This document shows positions 18,649 to 25,720 of a DNA stretch of 30,133 nucleotides, piece by piece. The translations under genes and the position numbers were made by a program. A model generated the notes under the pieces. It saw only the letters and a list, made by a program, of their open reading frames with translations, had not been told where the DNA came from and searched no databases. The first letter of the stretch is position 1, and every line of letters begins with the position of its first letter. The DNA is from Cytophagales bacterium (GTDB lineage Bacteria; Bacteroidota; Bacteroidia; Cytophagales; MED-G16): NCBI GenBank assembly GCA_029940715.1, contig JAPYTU010000007.1:4373-34505 (forward strand), given 5' to 3'.

Positions 18649-18787
18649 AAAAAAAGAATTAATCAATGAATAATTTGATTACAAAAAACTGAATTTTAAT
18701 AATTTGTAATTAAAAAAAAAAATTATGAATTTGACAAAAATGACTTGTTTAGAGCCCTTTTTATAAATAAAAGGCAGGATTAATCCT
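18649..18787 (+). repeat. Left copy of a ~140-bp direct repeat flanking the GH32 module
   Basis: 139 bases nearly identical to 20653-20793. By eye the copies differ by two substitutions (18677 G versus 20681 T, and a T in the A-rich run near 18768) and two single-base length changes in homopolymer tracts. The copy ends at AGGATTAATCCT (18776-18787), halfway through the hairpin that is complete in the right copy, and the inverted repeat starts there. Confidence 0.92.
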
Positions 18788-18893
18788 TTTTTTATCATTT
18801 TTGGGTACTATTAGTAGCCATGATATTTTAACAAAAACTATTTAATTATATTTATGATATGAATATTAAATCAAAATTCAAAAGGGGAGTGGG
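18786..18893 (+). repeat. Left arm of a perfect 108-bp inverted repeat
   Basis: Every base matches the reverse complement of 20553-20660. Outside it, seven of the next eight bases also match (GATTAATC against GATTAATT). The arm ends 54 bases before the GH32 start codon. Arms are separated by 1659 bases holding only the GH32 gene and its promoter-proximal DNA. No ORF of note lies inside the arm. Confidence 0.95.
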
Positions 18894-18931
18894 TTTGTCT
18901 TAGAAATAGGAGGGTTTTTTTTCTCGTTTTG

Positions 18932-18939
18932 TATCTTTG
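18932..18939 (+). promoter_or_regulatory. Candidate -7 promoter element of the GH32 gene
   Basis: TATCTTTG fits TAnnTTTG but ends only 8 bases before the ATG at 18948, so the transcript would be nearly leaderless. I see no TTTG at the usual -33 distance. It lies inside the inverted-repeat bounds and would move with the gene if the segment inverted. Confidence 0.35.
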
Positions 18940-18947
18940 AAAAAAAT

Positions 18948-20501
18948 ATGATTTCAAAAATAAAAAATATTATTATTATTTTACTAATATTTTCTTCTTG
19001 TAATAAAGTTGAAAATAATACTCAAAATACTTATAAAGAAAAATATAGACCTCAATTTCACTTTTCTCCACCCTCTGGTTGGATGAATGACCCTAATGGA
19101 ATGTTTTATCTAAATGGGAATTATCACCTATTCTATCAACATTATCCAGAAGATAATGTATGGGGTCCTATGCACTGGGCTCATACAGTTTCAAAAGATT
19201 TAATACATTGGGAAAATAAACCTATAGCTATTTACCCTGATGGAAACAATTATATTTTTTCTGGTTCAGCTATAGTTGATACTGAAAATAAATCTGGTCT
19301 TGGAAATGGGGAAAACCCTCCAATTTTAGCTTTTTATACAAATCATGATATGTTTTTGGAAAGAATGTGGAATGAAACAAAAGAAGATAGATATATACAC
19401 GTCGAAACTCAGCATATTGCATATAGTCAAGATTTAGGAAATACATGGATAAAATATGATAAAAACCCTGTAATTGATAATCCTGGATTCAGAGATTATA
19501 GAGATCCTAAAGTCACCTGGTCAGAAGAGTATAAAAAGTGGTTTATAGCTCTAGCATCTAGAGATAGAATTATATTTTATTTATCTGAAAACCTAATTGA
19601 TTGGGAATATATATCAGAATTTACTGGATTAGGAGAAATGAATGGAGTTTGGGAATGCCCTGACTTATTTCCATTAGTTGACGAAGATGGAAAGAAAAAA
19701 TGGGTTCTTTTTGTTAGTATAAATAAAAGTTCTCCTAATGGAGGTAGCGGAACACAATATTTTATAGGAGATTTTAATGGTAAAGAATTTATTGTAGATG
19801 AAAATTTCTTGGGAGATGAAAAATCTATTTGGATAGATTATGGAAGTGACAATTATGCTGGAGTTACTTGGAATAATACTTCAGATAATTTAAAATTTAG
19901 AAAGTTTATAGGATGGATGAGCAATTGGAAATATGGTCAACTTGTTCCTACGTCTAAATGGAGAAGTGCCATGACAATTCCAAGAAATGTGACTCTTATT
20001 AAAGAATCTGATAGGTATAGGTTGAAATTTAGTTCCATAAATCTTCAAAAGATTGAGTCAACATCTTATGAAGAAACAGTTAGTAGCCAATTGAATTTAG
20101 AGGAAAGCTTAAATAGGATTCTTCTTTCTGAAATTTCTACCGATTCTTTTGAAATCAATTTTAAAAACAATAAAGAAAATCTATCTATAAAATTTTCATC
20201 TGGAATATTTGAGATTGATAGGAGTAATTTTCAAACTGAAACAGGTTTTGATGATAATAAAAGAACTTTAGAATTAGGAACTTTTAGAAAAAGATTCATC
20301 AATAAACAAACTGCCAATTTTAAATCTAAAGTATCTTCACTAGAAATCTTATTAGATAATAGTTCTATAGAAATTTTTGTAAATGAAGGAAGTTTAGTTA
20401 TGTCAGATGTTTTTTTTTATAATTCTAGATTTAATGTTATTGAGTTTAGTGGTTTAGATGATTCATTAATAGAACATCAAGTTCTTGAATCCATTTGGTA
20501 A
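18948..20501 (+). CDS. GH32 family beta-fructosidase / fructanase lipoprotein
   Basis: 517-aa glycoside hydrolase that cleaves beta-fructosyl bonds (levan, inulin or sucrose). The lipoprotein signal ends FSSC (Cys18), placing it in the envelope. The five-bladed GH32 catalytic propeller shows the nucleophile Asp48 in WMNDPNG, the transition-state stabiliser Asp186 in YRDPKVTW, and the acid/base Glu236 in WECPDLF. Further conserved blocks are YHLFYQHYPEDNVWGPMHW (family-typical), FSGSAIVD and IGWMSNW. A C-terminal beta-sandwich follows, with SSIEIFVNEGSLVMSD. It looks intact. It is the only plus-strand gene, divergent from susC1, and lies wholly inside the inverted/direct repeat module. Endo- versus exo-action and the exact fructan cannot be told; levanase-like exo-fructosidase is the commonest form with SusCD. 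Confidence 0.95.
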   Translation: MISKIKNIIIILLIFSSCNKVENNTQNTYKEKYRPQFHFSPPSGWMNDPNGMFYLNGNYHLFYQHYPEDNVWGPMHWAHTVSKDLIHWENKPIAIYPDGNNYIFSGSAIVDTENKSGLGNGENPPILAFYTNHDMFLERMWNETKEDRYIHVETQHIAYSQDLGNTWIKYDKNPVIDNPGFRDYRDPKVTWSEEYKKWFIALASRDRIIFYLSENLIDWEYISEFTGLGEMNGVWECPDLFPLVDEDGKKKWVLFVSINKSSPNGGSGTQYFIGDFNGKEFIVDENFLGDEKSIWIDYGSDNYAGVTWNNTSDNLKFRKFIGWMSNWKYGQLVPTSKWRSAMTIPRNVTLIKESDRYRLKFSSINLQKIESTSYEETVSSQLNLEESLNRILLSEISTDSFEINFKNNKENLSIKFSSGIFEIDRSNFQTETGFDDNKRTLELGTFRKRFINKQTANFKSKVSSLEILLDNSSIEIFVNEGSLVMSDVFFYNSRFNVIEFSGLDDSLIEHQVLESIW

Positions 20502-20552
20502 TCAAAAAAATCATATAGAAATAAATAATAATTAAACAAAAACCCCACTAAT

Positions 20553-20660
20553 CCCACTCCCCTTTTGAATTTTGATTTAATATTCATATCATAAATATAA
20601 TTAAATAGTTTTTGTTAAAATATCATGGCTACTAATAGTACCCAAAAATGATAAAAAAAG
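20553..20660 (-). repeat. Right arm of the perfect 108-bp inverted repeat
   Basis: Exact reverse complement of 18786-18893. It begins 51 bases after the GH32 stop. Its last eight bases (AAAAAAAG) are shared with the start of the right direct repeat. Confidence 0.95.
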
Positions 20661-20793
20661 AATTAATCAATGAATAATTTTATTACAAAAAACTGAATTT
20701 TAATAATTTGTAATTAAAAAAAAAAATTTATGAATTTGACAAAAATGACTTGTTTAGAGCCCTTTTTATAAAAAAAAAGGCAGGATTAATCCT
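20653..20793 (+). repeat. Right copy of the ~140-bp direct repeat
   Basis: 141 bases matching 18649-18787 with about 97% identity by eye. It runs into the susD2 terminator hairpin, which is complete here. This copy is therefore probably the original sequence and the left one the partial duplicate. Recombination between the copies would remove 2004 bases, including the whole GH32 gene. Confidence 0.92.
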
Positions 20794-20799
20794 GCCTTT
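20771..20799 (-). terminator. Intrinsic terminator of the susC2-susD2 operon
   Basis: A perfect 24-bp palindrome at 20776-20799 (9-bp stem AAAGGCAGG/CCTGCCTTT, loop ATTAAT) is followed on the minus strand by a T-run (20775-20771). It lies about 35 bases past the susD2 stop. It could also slow plus-strand transcripts leaving the GH32 gene. Confidence 0.85.
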
Positions 20800-20833
20800 A
20801 ATTTTTGAATTTATAAGTAAACTCTCCTATAAA

Positions 20834-22522
20834 TTAATAACCAGAGTTCTGAGTTATAACTCCCTGACTTTGGTCAATAGCAACTATAGGAATTGGAAAT
20901 AAATCATGCTTACCCTGATAAGACTGCCCTCTTGCAAATGAAGTAACTACTTCAGACTCTTTTGCAAAATAAGTTGTCATAACAGAACCAGCATTTCCCC
21001 ATCTTCTTAAATCAAAAAGACGATGACCTTCCATTCCTAATTCTAACCTTCTCTCAAACCTCACTGCTTTACGTGCATAATCAGCACTAGTAAAAGAAGT
21101 GTATGGTTCAATAACATAAGTAGGTTGGCTATCAGGAGGAGTACTACCCTTTGCTCTGTTTCTAACTTGGTTAACATATCCCAAAGCTTTGGAAGTGTTA
21201 CCAGTTTCAACAGCTGCTTCAGCAGCCATAAGCAGAACATCAGAATATCTCATAAAATGATAATTGATACCAGACCTTTGTTCTCCCCAACCACCTGTAC
21301 CACGATTTGCATCGTCGCCAGCATAATACATATTTTTCTTAGAGAGATATGGTCCTGATATATCATCAAAACTTGCTCTTATCCAATCTTTACCAGCAGC
21401 AGGGCCCCAACCATTATAGTCAATTCCTCTTCTTCCAGCTGTGTAGTCAAGTCTAGGATCTAGATTCCCTGTGTGAAGAGTAAAAGGATCCGCAGAAGCT
21501 ACATGATAATCATTAGCAACATGAGTGTTTTGATAAGTATCTAACAAAGGTAATCCATTAGCATCTGTTTGGAAAGCGTCAACAAGGTCTTGAGATGGTT
21601 GATAAAACCCACAGCAAGAACCAATTGGTCCACCAGCAGGGAAGTTTAACGTACCACCTTTATTTCCTTGATTAGAAACACCACCATCAGCAGCAAACTG
21701 AATTGCAAATACTGACTCAGAACTATTCTCACCAGAAGACTTGAAATTTTCAACGTATTCTGGGTTCAATGAATAAGCACCTGAACCAATTACCGCGTCA
21801 AGAGCTGATGAAGCATCTGCCCATTTACCTTGATACAAGTATGCTTTACCTAAATATGCTTTAGCACCATGAGATAAAGGTCTACCTGGTTCACTATAAG
21901 ATCCAGAGTATGAAGATGGAAGATTAGCAACAGCAAACTGAAGATCAGCTTCAATATCAGCCCACGTCAATTGAGTTTCACCACTGTTAGGTAGGTTATA
22001 CTCTAAAGCTGCAGCTCTCTCTGGAGTGATATTTGGAACATTTCCAAATTTCAGAAGTAACTGCATATTAAAATGTGCTCTTAAAAATCTAGCCTGTGCC
22101 ATAAGTACAGGATAATCTTCGTCAGCAGAATTAATCAAATTAATTACTGAATTTGCTCTGTTAACACCAGAAAAAGGTGCTTTCCAAAGTCCTAACCAGT
22201 AACCATTTCCAGTTGACCAGTTAAACACTTCAATTTCATAAAGGTCGGCCTGATCACCATCAGTACTTCCCTTATGTGCATCATCAGAGATTACATCAAT
22301 CCACCAGTTATCACCACTACTTGTCCATCCACCTTGGGTATTTGTTTGCCCATCAAGAACAGAATAAGTACCAGTAAGAAGTAGATCAATACCCGTAGCA
22401 TTTGCCAGGGATTCATCACTTAATGCTCCATAAGCAGGAACTTCAGTAAATGATTCATTACACGCATTAGTTATAAATAAAACTAATGCAAGACTTAATA
22501 TAAGTGTTTTTAAATTTTTCAT
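20834..22522 (-). CDS. SusD/RagB-family outer-membrane ligand-binding lipoprotein (susD2)
   Basis: 562 aa; partner of SusC2. The lipoprotein signal ends TNAC (Cys21). Family features are SFTEVPAYGALSDESLAN, LLTGTYSVLDGQ, ARFLRAHFNMQLLLKFGNVP (family-typical helix), the TPR-like GAKAYLGKAYLYQGKWADA, YHFMRYSDVLLMAAEAAVE, YARKAVRFERRLELGMEGHR, LFDLRRWG, and the terminal FPIPIVAIDQSQ...QNSGY. A vicinal Cys pair (C303-C304) in IGSCCGFYQPSQDL precedes the ligand-side helix. It starts 11 bases after the susC2 stop and ends at a strong terminator. It is longer than SusD1 and of a different subtype, so the two SusCD pairs probably bind different ligands. Confidence 0.96.
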   Translation of the reverse strand: MKNLKTLILSLALVLFITNACNESFTEVPAYGALSDESLANATGIDLLLTGTYSVLDGQTNTQGGWTSSGDNWWIDVISDDAHKGSTDGDQADLYEIEVFNWSTGNGYWLGLWKAPFSGVNRANSVINLINSADEDYPVLMAQARFLRAHFNMQLLLKFGNVPNITPERAAALEYNLPNSGETQLTWADIEADLQFAVANLPSSYSGSYSEPGRPLSHGAKAYLGKAYLYQGKWADASSALDAVIGSGAYSLNPEYVENFKSSGENSSESVFAIQFAADGGVSNQGNKGGTLNFPAGGPIGSCCGFYQPSQDLVDAFQTDANGLPLLDTYQNTHVANDYHVASADPFTLHTGNLDPRLDYTAGRRGIDYNGWGPAAGKDWIRASFDDISGPYLSKKNMYYAGDDANRGTGGWGEQRSGINYHFMRYSDVLLMAAEAAVETGNTSKALGYVNQVRNRAKGSTPPDSQPTYVIEPYTSFTSADYARKAVRFERRLELGMEGHRLFDLRRWGNAGSVMTTYFAKESEVVTSFARGQSYQGKHDLFPIPIVAIDQSQGVITQNSGY

Positions 22523-22533
22523 ATTTTTCTTAT

Positions 22534-25500
22534 TTAAAATGTAACATTAATACCTAAACTAGTCATTGATGCCTGAGGATAAGCTCCGCTATCTACTCCA
22601 AGAGTAAGAGGGCTTCCGCCAATTTCAGGATCCATACCAGAATATTTAGAAAGAGTAAGTAAGTTATTTCCAGCAACGTATATTCTTGCGTTTGAAATAC
22701 CTAGTTTACTCGAAAAACTACTTGGAAGTGTGTATCCAATCTGTAAAGTTTTCAACTTTACATATGAACCATCTTCAACAAACCATGAATTAGGTTGTGT
22801 CTCATCATTTCTAATACTTTCACTTAAAGCAGGTATATCAGTATCAGTATTTGTTGGAGTCCAAGAATCTAAAACATCCACATGCCTATTTCCATTAAAG
22901 AAAGTAGGGAAGTGAGTGTATATTTTATTGTAATGATAAATATCATTACCAACAGATCCTGAAAAGAATGCATATAAGTCAATGTTTTTATAAGCAAGAC
23001 TTACATTTACTCCAAAAGTAAAATCGGGATGTGGAGAACCAATTTTTGTTCTATCATCATCATTAATACTTCCATCATTATTTACGTCTTCATACTCAAA
23101 TCTACCACTACCATCAAGCCCTAAGACTTTACGACCATAGAAATAAGACATAGGCTCACCTGGAGAAGTCCTGGTAACAGCACCACCTCTAAATCCTGAA
23201 TTTCCAACATAAAATGCACTGATTAAACTATCAACTGTATTTTTATATGTTGATAAATTAAAACCAACATCATATCTTAATCCACTACCACTTTCATCAG
23301 CATAGTTAAGTGCTAATTCAAGACCCGTATTACTAACCTGACCAATATTAACTAAAGGTGCAGAAGCATCGATAGCAGTTGTACCAATTAAAGATTCATC
23401 AACAGCAATAAGATCGTTAGTAGTTATATTAAAGTAATCTACTGAACCATACAATTTATTATCCATCAGTCTAAAATCCAATCCCGCATTTGCAGAAACA
23501 ACAGTTTCCCATTTCAAATCAGGATTTCCTACTGCTGATAAAGCAGCACCAGTAGAAGCAGTTGAACCATTAAATGGATAGTAAGCATTAGCTTCACTAA
23601 GATTTGATATATTTTGATCAGGAGCTGTTCTTCCTAATGATTGATTTCCTAGTGTACCATAAGAAGCTCTAAGTTTCATATAGCTATCAGAACTGAAAAA
23701 ATCTTCTTCACTAATTACCCATCCAAAACTTGCAGAAGGAAATATTGCATCAGCATTCGCTTTAGAGAATCGAGATGTTTTATCCTGTCTTACAGTAGCA
23801 GTTAATAAGTATCTATTGTTATAAGCATAGTTTATAGTTAAGAATGCTGAACTAATAGTATAAGCATTTGCATTTGCATACTGAACTACTGGAGTTCCAG
23901 CACCATTACTTAATAAATAAAAATTAGGAGTTTCAAACAAATAATCATTTCTAGAAATTTCATGACCCTTAAAATTATCACTTAAAGCTTCATAACCTAA
24001 TAATGCATTAATGCTATGGTTATCAAAATTTGCTTTATAGTTTAAAGTGTTAGTAAGGTTCCAGTTATATTGTCTGAAAGACTGTTCATATAGTGTGTTT
24101 GTACTTCTTGGTTCTGAATGCTCAGGATTTTTAACAACAAATCGTCTGTTACCAAGATCTCTCATCATACCACCAAAAACAACTTTATAGTCTAAACCTT
24201 TTATGATATTTACATTTGCATAAACATCACCAAAAGCTCTAAAAGATTTTTGAAAATCATCTTCTGTTCTTTTCAACACAGCATAAGGATTTTGAACGTT
24301 ACCCAATCCAAGAGGTGTACCATATCCACCAGCAAAATTTCCATCGTTATCATAAAGAGGAATTAATGGACTAGACCTATAAGCGGCCTGAACCTGATTT
24401 GTTGCTCTTTCAGAATCATAAGTAACATTTAAATGTTCCCCAATGGTTATTCTGTCATTTACTTTGAATTCAGCATTCATTCTAGTTCTACCAGTTTTAT
24501 AACCTGTCATAATCTGAGCACCTTGTCTGTCAAGATATTCCATAGACATCATAAATTTGCTATTAGCATTACCACTAGAAACAGACATTTTATATTGTTG
24601 TGCTAAACCTGGATCAAAAATAGCATCTAACCAGTCAGTCCCATTAGGAGCAACTGTTGTAGAAATACCCGCAGGGGTACCTTGCAAAGAAGATGGTATA
24701 TTTGGACTTCCTCCTGTACCATACTGTGGATGGTTTGGAGTAACTCCATCATTAACTTTTGATTGCCAGATCATATCACCATGTTGCTGAGCATTAAGTA
24801 ATGTTGGAAGACCTACTGCTCTTGAAGAGCCAACATAACTTTCAAAAGTAACAGTGCTTTTAGTATTATAAGAACCACTTTTAGTTGTTATAACAATTAC
24901 ACCATTTGAAGCTCTCGCACCATAAATTGCAGCCGAAGCATCTTTAAGAACATTTATCTGTTCTATATCAGATGGACTTAAACTTGAAAGAACATACGCA
25001 TCATCAGTTTGAACACCATCAATCACATATAATGGACTGTTATTATTTGGTGTACCATATCCCCTGATCCTTACAATAGGGGCCGCACCAGGCTGACCAG
25101 AATTTATAACTGAAACTCCAGTAACTCTACCTTGAAGCATTTCTGCAGCATTTATTACAGGCGTTTTTACTGCGTTTTCCATATCTACTGAAGCAATTGC
25201 TCCAGTTAGACTTTTTCTAGTTTGTGTTTGGTAACCAGAAACCACAATTTCATCGAGAAATTCTGTGCTTTCTGCAAGCGTTATAGTTAATGTTGATTGT
25301 GCACCAACAGAAACTGTTTGACTATTGTACCCAACAAAACTAAACTCTAACTGATCTCCCGAAGAAACGCTTATAGCAAAATTTCCTTCAATATCAGTTA
25401 CCGTACCCGACGAAGTTCCTACGACTATTATACTAGCCCCGGGAATCGGGTTTCCAGAGTTGTCTTCAACAGTACCAGTTACCTGTCTCTGAGAGAAGGC

Positions 25501-25551
25501 AAGTGACACGCACATAAACAACAATGAAAATAAAAGAGTTAATCTTTTCAT
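22534..25551 (-). CDS. SusC/RagA-family TonB-dependent outer-membrane transporter (susC2)
   Basis: 1005 aa. The signal peptide is probably cleaved after AFS (residue 20). Next are a carboxypeptidase-regulatory-like domain (VTGTVEDNSGNPIPGASI, to about residue 95), the hinge DEIVVSGYQTQTRKSLTGAI, a plug (AEMLQGRVTGVSV, VRIRGYGTPN, PLYVIDGVQT, YGARASNGVIVITTKSG) and a barrel ending ASMTSLGINVTF. The acidic loop has the usual DVNNDGSINDDDRTKIG without the Cys pair seen in SusC1. It imports ligands captured by SusD2. It forms an operon with susD2 (11-base gap). The 169-base upstream region after UnbV lipoprotein D holds a TAATTTTG element and a G/C-rich hairpin, so it probably has its own promoter. 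Confidence 0.96.
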   Translation of the reverse strand: MKRLTLLFSLLFMCVSLAFSQRQVTGTVEDNSGNPIPGASIIVVGTSSGTVTDIEGNFAISVSSGDQLEFSFVGYNSQTVSVGAQSTLTITLAESTEFLDEIVVSGYQTQTRKSLTGAIASVDMENAVKTPVINAAEMLQGRVTGVSVINSGQPGAAPIVRIRGYGTPNNNSPLYVIDGVQTDDAYVLSSLSPSDIEQINVLKDASAAIYGARASNGVIVITTKSGSYNTKSTVTFESYVGSSRAVGLPTLLNAQQHGDMIWQSKVNDGVTPNHPQYGTGGSPNIPSSLQGTPAGISTTVAPNGTDWLDAIFDPGLAQQYKMSVSSGNANSKFMMSMEYLDRQGAQIMTGYKTGRTRMNAEFKVNDRITIGEHLNVTYDSERATNQVQAAYRSSPLIPLYDNDGNFAGGYGTPLGLGNVQNPYAVLKRTEDDFQKSFRAFGDVYANVNIIKGLDYKVVFGGMMRDLGNRRFVVKNPEHSEPRSTNTLYEQSFRQYNWNLTNTLNYKANFDNHSINALLGYEALSDNFKGHEISRNDYLFETPNFYLLSNGAGTPVVQYANANAYTISSAFLTINYAYNNRYLLTATVRQDKTSRFSKANADAIFPSASFGWVISEEDFFSSDSYMKLRASYGTLGNQSLGRTAPDQNISNLSEANAYYPFNGSTASTGAALSAVGNPDLKWETVVSANAGLDFRLMDNKLYGSVDYFNITTNDLIAVDESLIGTTAIDASAPLVNIGQVSNTGLELALNYADESGSGLRYDVGFNLSTYKNTVDSLISAFYVGNSGFRGGAVTRTSPGEPMSYFYGRKVLGLDGSGRFEYEDVNNDGSINDDDRTKIGSPHPDFTFGVNVSLAYKNIDLYAFFSGSVGNDIYHYNKIYTHFPTFFNGNRHVDVLDSWTPTNTDTDIPALSESIRNDETQPNSWFVEDGSYVKLKTLQIGYTLPSSFSSKLGISNARIYVAGNNLLTLSKYSGMDPEIGGSPLTLGVDSGAYPQASMTSLGINVTF

Positions 25552-25574
25552 ATAGTTTGGTTTACTTAAAAAAT

Positions 25575-25582
25575 CAAAATTA
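25575..25582 (-). promoter_or_regulatory. Candidate -7 promoter element for susC2-susD2
   Basis: TAATTTTG on the minus strand matches TAnnTTTG and lies 24 bases before the susC2 ATG. This would give a leader of under 20 nt. No clear TTTG occurs at the usual -33 distance, so confidence is limited. Confidence 0.35.
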
Positions 25583-25619
25583 TTTATAGGATTGGTATAC
25601 TAGATACCTTTATCAAACT

Positions 25620-25642
25620 ACCACCCTTCCTATCAGGGGGGT
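25620..25642 (-). promoter_or_regulatory. G/C-rich hairpin upstream of susC2
   Basis: On the minus strand ACCCCCC pairs with GGGTGGT (one mismatch) across a 9-base loop. It lies about 70-90 bases before susC2 in otherwise AT-rich DNA. It has no T-run, so it is not a standard terminator. Possible roles are upstream regulator binding or leader structure. Confidence 0.3.
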
Positions 25643-25720
25643 CTATCTACATTGATATTTTGACGCCACAAAAGTAAGTAAAAATGCTATGAGATAAAAC
25701 AAAATCTAATTAAATATAAA

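Larger units (their letters stand above)
18649..20793. other. Direct repeat - inverted repeat - GH32 gene - inverted repeat - direct repeat module
   Basis: The order is DR (18649-18787), IR (18786-18893), GH32 gene, IR (20553-20660), DR (20653-20793). DR and IR overlap by 2 bases on the left and 8 on the right. The nesting copies that of a transposon with terminal inverted repeats and target duplications. However, no transposase is present, and 140 bp is far longer than known target duplications. The module fills the gap between susD2 and the susC1 promoter. The non-coding stretches 18464-18947 and 20502-20833 hold only these repeats, the susC1 control sites and the susD2 terminator. Confidence 0.8.

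Noticed and set aside
18776..18798. Possible plus-strand terminator formed by AGGATTAATCCT and the following T-run
   Set aside because: Only a 3-bp usable stem remains with a 6-base loop; it is the broken half of the hairpin that is complete at 20776-20799.
18786..20660. Insertion sequence call for the repeat-bounded segment
   Set aside because: No transposase or integrase frame is inside, the only gene is a complete GH32, and the flanking duplication is far too long for a known IS.
25618..25642. G/C-rich hairpin upstream of susC2 as terminator of lipoprotein D
   Set aside because: There is no T-run after the stem on the minus strand and it holds a mismatch; kept only as a low-confidence leader structure.
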